A DNA stretch of 34,390 nt from CALDSL01 sp039810245 (GCA_039810245.1 JBDHWQ010000028.1:1-34390); one strand, 5' to 3'; positions 20,540 through 30,287 are shown, numbered from the stretch's first letter. Made by a program: numbers and translations. The notes: a model not told the origin generated them from the letters alone.

Positions 20540-22147
20540 TCAGCGGCGCAGGCGGCGGATGAGCCAGCGCAGTAACAGTACACCACCGGCAGCGGCAGCC
20601 AGCAATGCCAGCCCGCGCAGCAGGTACAGTGGCACGACAACTGGCTCGGGCGGCAGCATCCCTCGTGGGCCGCCGCTGCGACGGATGCACCACAGTGTTC
20701 CCGTGCCCATTTGCTCGCGAATGCCGCCCTGCTCGGGCGCAATTTCGATTTCTCCAAAGTCAACCACATACAGCGCGCCATCCGGGCCAAACTGGCAGTG
20801 CGATGGCCGCTCAAAACCTTCGTGCGGCAGCATAGAAGCCGGCCCGGCAATACGGTTCACAGCAAAGTCGTAGATGGCGCCGCTGGTCAGGTCAACACGC
20901 TGCACCTTAAATCCGCGCGGAGTGGCTGAGTGCGCCATCGTAGTGATCGGCGCAAGGTCGCCAAAACAGGCCACGAATGCCTGCCCTTCAAAGCCAAAAC
21001 GCGCATCTTTACAGATATCCACGCCATTGGCGGCCACGTGCATTTCAAACTCGGCCAGCGGTTTGGGCGGGTTAGGGTCGGGCGGGTTCTCAATTAATGG
21101 CTCACGGTTCTTGCCGCCATCTCCCCAACGCGGGTCATCCAAGCGCACGCCAGAAGCATAATCCGGCCAGCCATACCAGCGCCCCTCCTCGATCCGGTAC
21201 AGGTCGTCGGGGTCGCCGATAATGAATCGCTGGCCGCGCTCGTCCATGCCGTGCTCGGTGCAGTACAGCCTGCCCTGCGCATCAAACGCCAGACCGTACG
21301 GGTTGCGCAGCCCCCAGGCCACCACTTCCAGGTTGCTGCCATCCAGGTTGCAGCGCATAATCGCCCCGGTAGGCCGGTCGCTGGCCGGGATTATCTGCCT
21401 TTGTGCGGTCGTCTCGCCAAACGGTGAATACGCGCCAGATTGCACGGATTCGGTCACATCGTCGAGCACGTTTGGATAGGTGAAATTTCGACCAGCCAGT
21501 CGCAGCTCTTGAGCGGGGTAGTCATGAAAGTCGGGATATTTGGTCAGCCATTCAAATGCGAAATTATCTGCGCCAACCACGCCGGCATTCGTGGCGCATC
21601 CCTGACCGTAATATAATTTGCCATCCGGACCGAGCACCGGATAATTGGCCTGGTGGTCGCCTACTCCCGGCAGACCGGTGAGCAGTTCTTCCACCAAACC
21701 GCCGGGGCGGATACGCAGCAAGGTATCAGTATTCATGGCGTACAGATAACCACTGTGCCACAGCACCCCGGTCAATGCGCCAGATAACACCCAGCGCTTT
21801 CTGGGAAACTCATAATATACTTCCTTCTCGCCTGTTACCACATTCACTTTGACGATTCGCGGCGGCGATTCAATCTTGTGGCCACTTTCTGCCACGTAGC
21901 AATAACCATCGGCGTCAAAGGTGCAGTGTGCCGGCGCGTTAAGACCGGTGGCAACCACTTCGGCGGTGTACCCCTGCGGAAGCTGGATGTCATTCGGGTT
22001 ATGCCCACGCGGGCCGGCACGGCGGATTTTGATCTTCTTCAGCACCGGCGCCAGAGGCGCATAGACTGTTGCCAGAATATCAGGCAGATCGGGCAGAAAC
22101 TTTCTACCGATTTTGCGTTCGTATTTTGCTTCTCGTACTTCCATCAT
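20540..22147 (-). CDS. PQQ-type sugar/sorbosone dehydrogenase-like beta-propeller
   Basis: This 535-residue protein resembles the glucose/sorbosone dehydrogenase family: QLPQGYTAEVVATGLNAP, a GVGDHQAN loop, VAWGLRNPYGLAFDAQG and YCTEHGMDERG. The fold is a six-bladed propeller that may bind PQQ. A hydrophobic C-terminal segment (about 508-528) followed by arginines would anchor it in the membrane. No clear N-terminal signal peptide is seen, which is odd for this group. The start overlaps the stop of the MFS gene (ATGATG), so the two are coupled. Enzymatic activity is not certain. Confidence 0.75.
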   Translation of the reverse strand: MMEVREAKYERKIGRKFLPDLPDILATVYAPLAPVLKKIKIRRAGPRGHNPNDIQLPQGYTAEVVATGLNAPAHCTFDADGYCYVAESGHKIESPPRIVKVNVVTGEKEVYYEFPRKRWVLSGALTGVLWHSGYLYAMNTDTLLRIRPGGLVEELLTGLPGVGDHQANYPVLGPDGKLYYGQGCATNAGVVGADNFAFEWLTKYPDFHDYPAQELRLAGRNFTYPNVLDDVTESVQSGAYSPFGETTAQRQIIPASDRPTGAIMRCNLDGSNLEVVAWGLRNPYGLAFDAQGRLYCTEHGMDERGQRFIIGDPDDLYRIEEGRWYGWPDYASGVRLDDPRWGDGGKNREPLIENPPDPNPPKPLAEFEMHVAANGVDICKDARFGFEGQAFVACFGDLAPITTMAHSATPRGFKVQRVDLTSGAIYDFAVNRIAGPASMLPHEGFERPSHCQFGPDGALYVVDFGEIEIAPEQGGIREQMGTGTLWCIRRSGGPRGMLPPEPVVVPLYLLRGLALLAAAAGGVLLLRWLIRRLRR

Positions 22148-23397
22148 CCCCTCATTTCTGTATCCGCCACCGGCACAGCAACGACCCGGCGCAAGCCGCG
22201 CAGCACCAGCAGGCTGGCAAGCGTGACCAGCGACGCGGCCACCATCAGGGTACTGTAGCCACTGCCGGTTCGTAGCGCGTTGGCGGCATCGATCAACGGG
22301 CCGAACAGTCCGGCCGCCGCAGCAGCACCTGCGGTACCAATGTTTGCCAGTCCGAAGAACCGCCCGGCCTGACCCTGTGGCACAAGGTCAGCCGTCAGCG
22401 CCCAACTGGCGCTGGAAAATGCCGCCGAGCCCACCGCCATTAACGCGCCGCCAGCCAGAATAATCGCGCTGGAATAGGCCGCCGCCAGCAGGAGCGTACC
22501 GGCCGCACTGGCCAGCGCGCCAAAAACCATCACCGGCCCGCGCCCCAGGCGGTCCGCAGCCCAACCCGCAGGCAGCGCGAAGGCTACCGTCATCAGAGAG
22601 AGCGCTGCCAGCAGGCCACCCGCCTGGCTGGCGGCACTGCCGGCATCGAGCCCCAGGCGTTCGGCCACAAAGAACAGCAGAAAGCGCCCCACCGCGTAGG
22701 TGCCGGTGAGAAACAAAAAGCGCGCCAATACCAGCCGCACAAAGGCGCGGTGCAGGCGCAGGTCAAGGCGATAAACAGCCGCCAGCCCGGCATGCGAGGC
22801 AGGCGTCACCGGTTGCGTCACACGCGGCTCACGCACCAGCAGCACCGTGAGCACAAAGGTCACCAGCAAAGCCACAGCGATAACCACCAATCCCAGTCGC
22901 GCTCCACCGTTTTCAATTACCTGCCCCAGCAGCACAAAGCCAAGCATAGCCCCGGCCAGGTCCATAAACATTTTCCAACCACTGGCGCGCCCGCGCTGGG
23001 CGGGTGGAACCAGATCTGGCAGGAAACCCTGCTGCGCAGCCTGTGCCACACTGGACGCCGCCAGGGCGAGCACATACCCGCCTGCCACCCACCATAGACC
23101 CGCGCCCATGCCAATAACGCCCAGCGCCAGCATGGTGAGCAGCAGGCCGGCAGCAAGCGCGCCGCGCCGGCCAAAACGCGGGCGCAGGCGATCACTCCAC
23201 GCGCCGGCAGGCGGCTGCACCAGCATTGCTGCCAGCAGCCCGGCAAACGAGATCAGGCCTAACGCGGTGGCCTGGCGGCTTTCGGCCACCAGGCCCATCA
23301 GTGTTGATGGCAGCACCAGCGCGCTGATGCCGTCGGACAGCATACTAAGCGCCAGCCAGAATACGCTGATGCCAACCAAATCGCGGGTCTTTAGCAT
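22144..23397 (-). CDS. MFS transporter
   Basis: This 417-residue protein has twelve hydrophobic segments and the loop 2-3 signature DRLRPRFGRRGAL, repeated in weaker form as DRLGRGPVMV in the second half. This is typical of the major facilitator superfamily, nearest in style to the GPH/sugar-cation group. The substrate is unknown. It lies 6 bases after the DUF2231 gene and overlaps the propeller gene, forming a three-gene operon that might handle a sugar. Confidence 0.88.
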   Translation of the reverse strand: MLKTRDLVGISVFWLALSMLSDGISALVLPSTLMGLVAESRQATALGLISFAGLLAAMLVQPPAGAWSDRLRPRFGRRGALAAGLLLTMLALGVIGMGAGLWWVAGGYVLALAASSVAQAAQQGFLPDLVPPAQRGRASGWKMFMDLAGAMLGFVLLGQVIENGGARLGLVVIAVALLVTFVLTVLLVREPRVTQPVTPASHAGLAAVYRLDLRLHRAFVRLVLARFLFLTGTYAVGRFLLFFVAERLGLDAGSAASQAGGLLAALSLMTVAFALPAGWAADRLGRGPVMVFGALASAAGTLLLAAAYSSAIILAGGALMAVGSAAFSSASWALTADLVPQGQAGRFFGLANIGTAGAAAAAGLFGPLIDAANALRTGSGYSTLMVAASLVTLASLLVLRGLRRVVAVPVADTEMRG

Positions 23398-23403
23398 GCG
23401 CGC

Positions 23404-24048
23404 TCAGTCGAGATTGTCCGTTTCTCTACGTTCCAGTTCATCCGTCAGTGTTGTGGTGCCCGGGGGAATAAACTCGGCATCATCATGTTTCTCGATGTGC
23501 TTTTCTTCGTACTTCTCCTGCCCGGTGACGGGCACGGCCGACATGGTATTACCCATGACGTGCTCGTGCGCCGGCTGACCGGAGAGCGAGCTGGGAGCAT
23601 CCAGGTGCGCGCCGCGATCCACGCCCACACCCAGGCGGTCGACCAGCTCGCCACCCAGCCAGGCGGTCACTGCTCCGAGGCCAACACCGGCAAACGACAG
23701 GATGAAACCCAAAGTGCTGGGGATGAAATTGGCGCTGTTTGCGCGGATCAGCCAGCTCAGGCCCATCAACAGAACAACCACGACATTTCCAATACCGTGC
23801 ATTCCACCGACTTCTTTAGCGCGGGTGCCGGCCGGGATCGCCAGCCAATCGCGGAAACCAAAAATTGCCGCGAGCAGGCCGAAGCCTATACCGGCGAGGA
23901 TGTTGTAATACGAGATGGTGGGTAGGGTGGTGTTGCCGTTGGCCAGGTAGATCACATCAAAAATGACCGAGGTGATAAACAGGCCCAGCGGGAACACAAT
24001 CAGCATGGGGTGGATGGGATGCCCCAGGAACTTTGCGCGACTTTCCAT
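23404..24048 (-). CDS. DUF2231 membrane protein
   Basis: This 214-residue protein starts with the DUF2231 hallmark HPIHPMLIVFPLGLF. It has four membrane helices (about 12-35, 45-65, 80-100, 108-130) and a charged C-terminal tail rich in His, Glu and Lys. Some relatives bind haem or pair with redox proteins, but the function is not settled. The start at 24048 is supported by AAGGAGTG 7 bases upstream. A 32-bp palindrome lies 30 bases upstream of the start. Confidence 0.85.
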   Translation of the reverse strand: MESRAKFLGHPIHPMLIVFPLGLFITSVIFDVIYLANGNTTLPTISYYNILAGIGFGLLAAIFGFRDWLAIPAGTRAKEVGGMHGIGNVVVVLLMGLSWLIRANSANFIPSTLGFILSFAGVGLGAVTAWLGGELVDRLGVGVDRGAHLDAPSSLSGQPAHEHVMGNTMSAVPVTGQEKYEEKHIEKHDDAEFIPPGTTTLTDELERRETDNLD

Positions 24049-24077
24049 GATCGTGCACTCCTTGTCTTGATGCGAAC

Positions 24078-24109
24078 ATCGATATCCGGAATATTTTCCG
24101 GATATCGAT
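24078..24109. promoter_or_regulatory. 32-bp perfect palindrome upstream of the DUF2231 operon
   Basis: ATCGATATCCGGAA (24078-24091) and its exact inverse (24096-24109) flank TATT. No T-run follows on either strand, so it is not a standard terminator. It is more likely an operator or a 5' leader hairpin. Confidence 0.5.
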
Positions 24110-24208
24110 ACACTAACAAGCCTGCAGAAGCGCCGCAAGATGGGGATTTCCGAAGCTCAGCTAGGAGTTTCCCCTAACTTGGCAGAAAACAGGGAGCCAC
24201 CGGGAGAC

Positions 24209-25666
24209 TCAGGCGCTGTCGCCGTTTTCCGTTGGCTCGCGGCTGGTGTCGGTGAAAGCCAGCAGCAGCGCCGTCTGACTGATGCTGTCCAGGGCCGGGC
24301 CGAGTGTCTCTTCCAACGGCTGACCGCCGGCAACGTCCGGTTCACCCAGGCGCCTGAATAGCGGCAGCGCGATCTGCGGCTGCTGGATATTGACGGAAAA
24401 ATCTTCCAGGCCGGGGCCCATCTCCCAGAAGTGTTCAATGCCGGCTTCCAGCGGCTCGGGTGGTTCCTGCGGCTCCGGTTCCAGCTCCGGCACGGTCTCC
24501 GACCCGGTGCGGCGCAGGCGCAGCGCCTGCAGGATACTCTCCTGTGTGCGGCCGCGCATGCGAAACAGCAGGAAGGGATCCTCATCAAACCGGTCGGCGA
24601 GAATGTACTGGGTAGCGGCAATGTGCTTGCACGGGTTCGCCCAATCGGGGCAGGAGCATTCGGTGTGCAGATCGCCGCCTCGCGCGGGGAACAGGCTCAC
24701 CCCTGCCGCCGAGAAGGCATCTTCAATGTTGGGCGGCATTTCACCGGCCAGCAGCTGCGCAGCGAAAATTGCCCGCCCGGCGAGCACATCCAGCACCTGC
24801 TCCCACTGTTCAGCGCTGAAGTCGGTGACCGAAATGATGACCTTGTATGGCTGTGGACGCGAGCCCTGCACCTTTGCCACTACGTCTCCATCGACCTCGT
24901 TCATCGAAAGTACCTGGCCCATGCGCGCGTAGCGCCGGCCGCGCTGCAGCCGCGCGCCGTCCATAAGGCGTTCCATCGCCAGCAGCCAGCGTTTCGCCCA
25001 CCAGTTCTTGCCAAACTCGCCGCCTTCGCTGCGCGCTTTGATTCCGCCACGCGCCTTGAGCGGCGTGGAGGTGCTGAACGCCTGCGGCGGGCGCGCCTTG
25101 CCCGGCTCGCGCTCGGGGGTGCGGCGGCGTTGGTTTGGCTTGCCAGGCAGGTTCTGGCGCGGGGCGCGGTGCGGCGCCCGGCCCTGAGGCGTGCGTTCCT
25201 GCCCGGCCGGGGCAGATGGCTGCGCAACGCGCTCGCGGCGGTCATCACGCCGGCGTCGACCCTGGCCGCGGTTGCCAGGCTTAGGTTGGCCTTCGCCCGC
25301 TCTGGGCTCACCCGGAGCCGTGGTTGGCGGCGCGGTTGTCGCGCCGGCACGGTCACCACGACCGCGGGAAGATCGCCGCCGTCTCCCGCCGCCGGATGCC
25401 TCTGTGGGGTTTTGTCTGGAAGGCTGCGCGGAATTCGCCTGCGAGGCCGGTTGATTCTGGCCGCCACCACCACGCCGCCGGCGCAGAGAAGGCTCGCCGC
25501 CTGGCGTGTCTTTCACGGCAGGCGCGCCATCCTGCGCGGGGGGCGCCGGGTTTTGCCCGCCCGGCTGCCCGCGCGAGTCGGAGCGGCGGCGCCAGCGCCG
25601 TCGCCGTCCCTGGCCGGATTTCTTACCCTCTGAAGGCGGCTGCCCGCCGGGTTGTTCATCGCTCAT
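24209..25666 (-). CDS. SWIM zinc-finger protein with long basic disordered N-terminus
   Basis: This 485-residue protein has a SWIM zinc finger, CSCPDWANPCKH (Cys-x-Cys-x6-Cys-x-His), at about 335-350. The first 200 residues are Arg/Gly/Pro/Gln-rich and probably disordered, with repeated RRRR and RGRG runs that could bind nucleic acid. SWIM proteins of this type are encoded beside SNF2 ATPases in many bacteria, as here, and are assumed to act together on DNA or RNA. The start has AAGGA 6 bases upstream. The long basic tail is unusual for the family. Confidence 0.85.
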   Translation of the reverse strand: MSDEQPGGQPPSEGKKSGQGRRRRWRRRSDSRGQPGGQNPAPPAQDGAPAVKDTPGGEPSLRRRRGGGGQNQPASQANSAQPSRQNPTEASGGGRRRRSSRGRGDRAGATTAPPTTAPGEPRAGEGQPKPGNRGQGRRRRDDRRERVAQPSAPAGQERTPQGRAPHRAPRQNLPGKPNQRRRTPEREPGKARPPQAFSTSTPLKARGGIKARSEGGEFGKNWWAKRWLLAMERLMDGARLQRGRRYARMGQVLSMNEVDGDVVAKVQGSRPQPYKVIISVTDFSAEQWEQVLDVLAGRAIFAAQLLAGEMPPNIEDAFSAAGVSLFPARGGDLHTECSCPDWANPCKHIAATQYILADRFDEDPFLLFRMRGRTQESILQALRLRRTGSETVPELEPEPQEPPEPLEAGIEHFWEMGPGLEDFSVNIQQPQIALPLFRRLGEPDVAGGQPLEETLGPALDSISQTALLLAFTDTSREPTENGDSA

Positions 25667-25744
25667 AAAACATCCTTGCTGGTCGTTCGTCCATCATTCC
25701 ATGCTTCACTCCCCCTTCAGGGAATGGAGCTCAAGGTGCTATAC

Positions 25745-28700
25745 CTATGCGCGGCGTAGCTGCACCAGCTCGCGCAGCTCGTCGGTCGAAAGCTCGGTCA
25801 ACCAGCTCTCACCGCTGCCAACAACGGCTTCGGCCAGGCCTCGTTTCGATTCGATCAGCTCGTCAATCTTTTCTTCCAGCGTACCGGTGGTGAGGAACTT
25901 GTGTACCTGCACGTTGCGCTTCTGGCCGATGCGGAAGGCGCGGTCAGTGGCCTGGTTTTCGACGGCCGGGTTCCACCAGCGGTCAAAGTGAAAAACATGG
26001 TTGGCGCGGGTCAGGTTGAGCCCCAGCCCGCCCGCCTTCAGCGACAGGATAAAGATCGGTGGGCCGTGCTCTTCTTCTTCAAAGCGGCGGATCATCTGCT
26101 CGCGCATGCGCGCCGGCGTGCCGCCGTGCAGGAAGAGCGTCTGGTAACCGAGGGTTTCGCGCAGGTAGGGTGAAAGAAGCTTGCCCATTTCTGCGAACTG
26201 GGTAAAGACCAGCACGCGGTCGCCCACGGCCAGCACTTCTTCCAGCATTTCGGTCAGGCGGGTGAGCTTGCCCGAACGCCCGCGGAATTGCTCCATGTTA
26301 GTTTCGTCGCCGGTGATCTGGTGCAAATATTGCGCAGGATGGTTGCAGACCTGCTTGAGCTGCATCAGCAGCGCCAGCACCACGCCGCGCCGCTCCATAC
26401 CGTCGCTTTCCTGCACACGTTTCAGCGCATCCTTTACCACCACCTCGTAGAGCGTGGCCTGCTCCTCGGTGAGGTAGCAGTATTCCTTCATTTCGATCTT
26501 ATCCGGCAGATCCTGGATCACGCGCGGATCGGTTTTGACACGCCGCAGAATAAATGGGGCCACTAGCTGGCGCAGCTGCTGCGTGGCTTCCGGATCTTTA
26601 AAACGCTCGATGGGTAAGCTGTAATTGCGGCGGAAGGATTCCTGCGAGCCCAGGTAGCCCGGGTTGAGGAAATTCATGATCGACCACAGCTCTGACAGGC
26701 GGTTCTCCACCGGCGTGCCGGTCATGGCCAGCCGGAAGGGACTGCGCAGCTTGCGCACCGCCTGGGTCTGTTTGGCCGAAGGATTCTTGATATTCTGCGC
26801 CTCGTCTACGATTACCCCGCCCCACTGCACTGGCTGCAGGAATTCACTGTCCTGACGCACAACAGCATAGCTGCTGAGCACCAGATCCACATCTTGCGCG
26901 GCGCGGGCGAATTCTTCACCGCGCAGACGCCCGGCACCCTGGTGCATCATCGTCACCAGCGTTGGCGCAAAGCGCCGCACTTCGTGCTGCCAGTTTGATA
27001 CCACCGAGATCGGACAGACCAGCAGGTACGGCGCGGGCAGGCTGCCGTTCTTCTCTTTTTCGCGCACCAGCAGCGCCAGCGCCTGGATCGTCTTGCCCAG
27101 GCCCATATCATCCGCCAGGCAAGCTCCCAGGCCAAAGCGCTGGAAGAAAGCCAGCCACGAATATCCAAAACGCTGATAGGGGCGCAGCTCGCCGCGCAGC
27201 GCGTCGGGCTGGGGCAGTTCTTTCACTTTTTCAGTCTGCGAGAGACGTTCCAGCCATTCCAGGATCCACCCCTCGGCCTCAACCTCATCAACAGGCAGGC
27301 CCTGGGCTTCGGGCTGGCCGCCAAGCGCGTACTGTGCAGCCTGGAGCAGCGAAAGCTCACCAGATTGCTGCTGGCGCTCCCAAAAGGCGATGGCGGCTTC
27401 CACCTGGTCAGCATCCAATTGTACCCACTGGCCGCGGATCTGCACCAGCGGCGACTTCAGCGCCACCAGCGATTCAAACTCCTCGCGCGTGAGCTGCGTT
27501 TCACCCAGCGAAAGATCCCAGGTGTAGCGAACCAGGGCGTTCATTCCCAGGCCAGATTTTTGCAGTGCGGCTTCAGTCTGGCCCTTTTTCGGTTCCAGGC
27601 GCAGGCGCACGCCCAGCCGCGCCCCACGCTGGTTCCACCAGGGCGGCACCAGCAGGCCAAAACCGGCTTCTTCGAACAGTGGCGCGGTATCGCGCAGGAA
27701 ACTATAGGCAGCCTGCGTATCGAGCTGTACACCGGTGGGGGTGCTGGTGTGCAGGCTGGGTAGGATGGGTGAATACATGCGCGCGGCATAGCCCAGGCCG
27801 GCCAGCAGCTTTTCCTGCGGCTGGTCAAAGCGTTTGCCCGCGGCTACCAGCGAGGCGCTGTTGGTGTGCCACACTTCCTCAGCCGGCACAAGCAGGCTGG
27901 GGTCCTCGCGTGATTGCAGCAGGTAATGCATCTCCCAATCTTTACTGCGGATGCTCTCATGTGGCGTGTCCAGTGGGCCGGGAGCTTCCAGGCGGAAGGC
28001 AATGCGGAACACCGCATCGCCCGCGGCTGTCAGGTTGCGCATCCAGGCGCGCAGGCTGCTGCTCAGGGCCTGCAACTGTGCGTTAGACGCAGTGACCTGA
28101 GGCTCATCGGTAAACAGCGATACCAGCCAGAGCAGCAGCGGATTATCGCGCAGATTTTCAAAGCGTGGCGCGCGAGCGCGGCCCCAGGAGCGCGCCAGCG
28201 CATCGCACATGGTGTCGAGAAAATTATCCAATACGGCGCGAGCAGCCAGTTGCTGCGGCCGGGCGTTGGGTCGCACCTCTGCGCGGCATACCGGCGGCAT
28301 GGCGTGCTCCAGATCCGCCAGGCGCGTGGCATCGCGCGGGCCGTCCAGCACGGCCCGCCAGTGGGCATAATAGCCGCGGCCATTGGTATGCGCCTGTTCC
28401 AGCACAGGGATAATCTTCTGCGCTGCCAGGGTTTCCAGCACCAGGTTGGCGGCCATGCGCCAGTAGCGCGCTTCCAGGCCCAGCTCAAAACCGGTCACCT
28501 GTGGATCATCCGGCAGATTTACCAGCACAGCGTAGGCTTTGCTGGGCGGAAGCCACAGCCCACGCACCACGGTGGGGGCAAGGAAGGGCGGGGTCTGAGT
28601 GTCCAGGTCCCAATCGTGGGTCAGGTTGGGAGATGGCAACGGGCCAGTGCGTGTGGTGGGCAGCAGCAGCATAGCCGAGGCTTCGCGAGCCTCGTACAGC

Positions 28701-28897
28701 GGCGTGCCTACGCCGATGGTTTCGCGCAGGGCATCCGGTGTCAGGCTAAAGGGATGCTCTTTGGGCTTGTGCTTTTTGGGCAGCGTACCGCGCAAGCGCG
28801 CCGGAGCCGCCGCGTCGGACGTTTCGGCCCAAAACAAAATACCGCCAGAGTCACCTGGTGGCCGGGAAGGTTGCCAGTGTGTATGCAGAACAAACAT
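25745..28897 (-). CDS. SNF2-family ATPase/helicase
   Basis: This 1,050-residue protein has a long N-terminal region (about 1-550) of the SNF2-associated type, then two RecA-like domains. Visible motifs are LADDMGLGKT (Walker A), VDEAQNIKN (Walker B, DEAQ), MTGTPVENRLSELWS, the helicase C-terminal LKAGGLGLNLTRA and the arginine-finger region ATDRAFRIGQKR. It is an ATP-driven DNA translocase that could remodel protein-DNA complexes, like RapA/HepA relatives. It lies between the amidohydrolase (12 bases upstream) and the SWIM gene (78 bases downstream), all leftward. Confidence 0.92.
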   Translation of the reverse strand: MFVLHTHWQPSRPPGDSGGILFWAETSDAAAPARLRGTLPKKHKPKEHPFSLTPDALRETIGVGTPLYEAREASAMLLLPTTRTGPLPSPNLTHDWDLDTQTPPFLAPTVVRGLWLPPSKAYAVLVNLPDDPQVTGFELGLEARYWRMAANLVLETLAAQKIIPVLEQAHTNGRGYYAHWRAVLDGPRDATRLADLEHAMPPVCRAEVRPNARPQQLAARAVLDNFLDTMCDALARSWGRARAPRFENLRDNPLLLWLVSLFTDEPQVTASNAQLQALSSSLRAWMRNLTAAGDAVFRIAFRLEAPGPLDTPHESIRSKDWEMHYLLQSREDPSLLVPAEEVWHTNSASLVAAGKRFDQPQEKLLAGLGYAARMYSPILPSLHTSTPTGVQLDTQAAYSFLRDTAPLFEEAGFGLLVPPWWNQRGARLGVRLRLEPKKGQTEAALQKSGLGMNALVRYTWDLSLGETQLTREEFESLVALKSPLVQIRGQWVQLDADQVEAAIAFWERQQQSGELSLLQAAQYALGGQPEAQGLPVDEVEAEGWILEWLERLSQTEKVKELPQPDALRGELRPYQRFGYSWLAFFQRFGLGACLADDMGLGKTIQALALLVREKEKNGSLPAPYLLVCPISVVSNWQHEVRRFAPTLVTMMHQGAGRLRGEEFARAAQDVDLVLSSYAVVRQDSEFLQPVQWGGVIVDEAQNIKNPSAKQTQAVRKLRSPFRLAMTGTPVENRLSELWSIMNFLNPGYLGSQESFRRNYSLPIERFKDPEATQQLRQLVAPFILRRVKTDPRVIQDLPDKIEMKEYCYLTEEQATLYEVVVKDALKRVQESDGMERRGVVLALLMQLKQVCNHPAQYLHQITGDETNMEQFRGRSGKLTRLTEMLEEVLAVGDRVLVFTQFAEMGKLLSPYLRETLGYQTLFLHGGTPARMREQMIRRFEEEEHGPPIFILSLKAGGLGLNLTRANHVFHFDRWWNPAVENQATDRAFRIGQKRNVQVHKFLTTGTLEEKIDELIESKRGLAEAVVGSGESWLTELSTDELRELVQLRRA

Positions 28898-28909
28898 ATA
28901 GATGCCGGA

Positions 28910-29614
28910 TCAGGCCCGTGTCAGTGCGTGTACGAGATGGAGAAGCGCGCGCAATGTTTTCAATATTCCTTCCACATTCCCGCGAAAAACTGCCGGAGAG
29001 GTAGCATCAGGTTTGCGCTCAACGATGCGCAGGTGCGCATTGATTTCAATCTGCGCAGCCTGCACGCCCAGTTGCTGCCAGGCGTAGCTGGTAACGGTTT
29101 CAGCGCCGTGTCGCCCGGCAGCCGGGAACGTTCGATCAACGTCCAGCCGGTCGAGGCCAGTGGCAATTTCCGCAAACCCGGATTGTTGCAAACTTTCAAG
29201 GATCAATGGGCGGTATTCCGGGCAACTGGTGCCGCGGATGGTGCCCAGCGCAAGGCCAAAGGGGCGTTTGGGAGACGCACCGTGCAGGTCCAGCACGAGA
29301 GCAATGCGCTCCGCCAGGGCAATCTGCTTTAACGTCTGTTTGTAAGGCACGTCGGGATAAAAATTTGGATCCGTGCCAGACTTTCGATGTGCATACAGCA
29401 CATGGGCGCCGGTTTCTTCCGCCAGCAACCGCGCAAACCCGGCAGTATACTCGTCTTCATCTTTCGGAACGCCTTCCCGCGTGTGCTGCGCCCCATGCGG
29501 AGCCGAGAGCAGGAATGGAATATGCCCTTTGCGGTAGCAAAATTCCATATCCCCGGGTTCGGGCGGCTGTTGGTATGCGATTTCCGCTTCCAGTTCGACC
29601 AGTCGTTTCAGCAA
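28910..29614 (-). CDS. N-formylglutamate amidohydrolase-like protein
   Basis: This protein of about 234 residues carries the pattern of the N-formylglutamate amidohydrolase family, which are zinc enzymes with a carboxypeptidase-like core: FLLSAPHGAQH, a Gly-rich HRKSGTDPNFYPD stretch and VLDLHGAS. The frame extends upstream to a GTG at 29743, but that codon lies in the -10 region of a good promoter. TTG 29614 (AGGA 7 bases upstream) is therefore the chosen start; an ATG 16 codons further in is an alternative. The true substrate may not be formylglutamate. It is the first gene of the SNF2/SWIM operon. Confidence 0.65.
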   Translation of the reverse strand: MLKRLVELEAEIAYQQPPEPGDMEFCYRKGHIPFLLSAPHGAQHTREGVPKDEDEYTAGFARLLAEETGAHVLYAHRKSGTDPNFYPDVPYKQTLKQIALAERIALVLDLHGASPKRPFGLALGTIRGTSCPEYRPLILESLQQSGFAEIATGLDRLDVDRTFPAAGRHGAETVTSYAWQQLGVQAAQIEINAHLRIVERKPDATSPAVFRGNVEGILKTLRALLHLVHALTRA

Positions 29615-29731
29615 ACCAGTATCCTGTTGCGTGTGGTGGTCGAGCAGCCTGGCCCCAGCCAGCCGGTCGCGGTTTCGATTTTCGCGCAGGCCAGGCCCGG
29701 CGAAAAGAGCGCGTACCCTATAACAGGGCCA

Positions 29732-29760
29732 ATGGTAGCACACTCGCGCCGGGTTGACAA
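29732..29760 (-). promoter_or_regulatory. Promoter of the amidohydrolase-SNF2-SWIM operon
   Basis: On the minus strand TTGTCA (29760-29755), a 17-bp spacer and TGC-TACCAT (hexamer 29737-29732) form an extended promoter. It excludes translation starts upstream of about 29725. Confidence 0.6.
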
Positions 29761-29802
29761 GGTGCGGGGGGTGGCTGCTGCTTTGGATACATGACCGCGA
29801 GT

Positions 29803-30126
29803 TTAGCTGCCCAGCATGATCAGCAGCATGATCAGCGGTGTACGCGCGGTGATACTGTGCGGCACATTGGCGTCCATGCGCACCCAGGTGCCAGGCACAG
29901 CTTTGTAAGCATCATCTGCCACCACCAGGTCTCCTTCACCCTGCAGGATCTGGATGATGGCCGGTACCGACGCGGTGTGCTGCGAAAGCTCCTGGCCGGT
30001 ATCAAACGCAAAGATAATCGTCTTCATCCCGCCATCGCGTGAAATGGTGCGGCTGACGATGCTCTCGGTGGGGATGGCATCTATGGCGGTATTGAGGTTC
30101 TCAAAATAGGTGTAGGATTTCTCCAC
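29803..30126 (-). CDS. Small cupin-domain protein
   Basis: This 107-residue protein has a single cupin barrel, with strands around VPAIIQILQGEGDLVV and GTWVRMDANVPHSI. His in SQHTAS and in VPHS are candidate metal ligands. The GTG start at 30126 is preferred because AAAGGAAA lies 7 bases upstream; the longer frame has no ribosome-binding site. Such small cupins are often sensors or enzymes acting on small molecules. The specific function is unknown. Confidence 0.72.
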   Translation of the reverse strand: MEKSYTYFENLNTAIDAIPTESIVSRTISRDGGMKTIIFAFDTGQELSQHTASVPAIIQILQGEGDLVVADDAYKAVPGTWVRMDANVPHSITARTPLIMLLIMLGS

Positions 30127-30287
30127 GGGGCGGTTTCCTTTCGAGAGCTGGCATGCTGCGCAGGTGTCTTGCTTTGATTGTATCAAATCCTGGAAAATCT
30201 GGCATGGAATTTGCAATTTAAGTGAAACATTCGCCGCTCAGCGACGTTATTACCTGTGAATTTATCCAGACTGCACAAATAAAAAAC

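Noticed and set aside
24925..25660. Long open frames opposite the SWIM protein's N-terminus
   Set aside because: They arise from the GC-rich, Arg/Gly/Pro-coding repeats and show no independent features.
27914..29332. 472-codon plus-strand frame
   Set aside because: It spans two minus-strand genes with clear motifs and has no recognisable domain.
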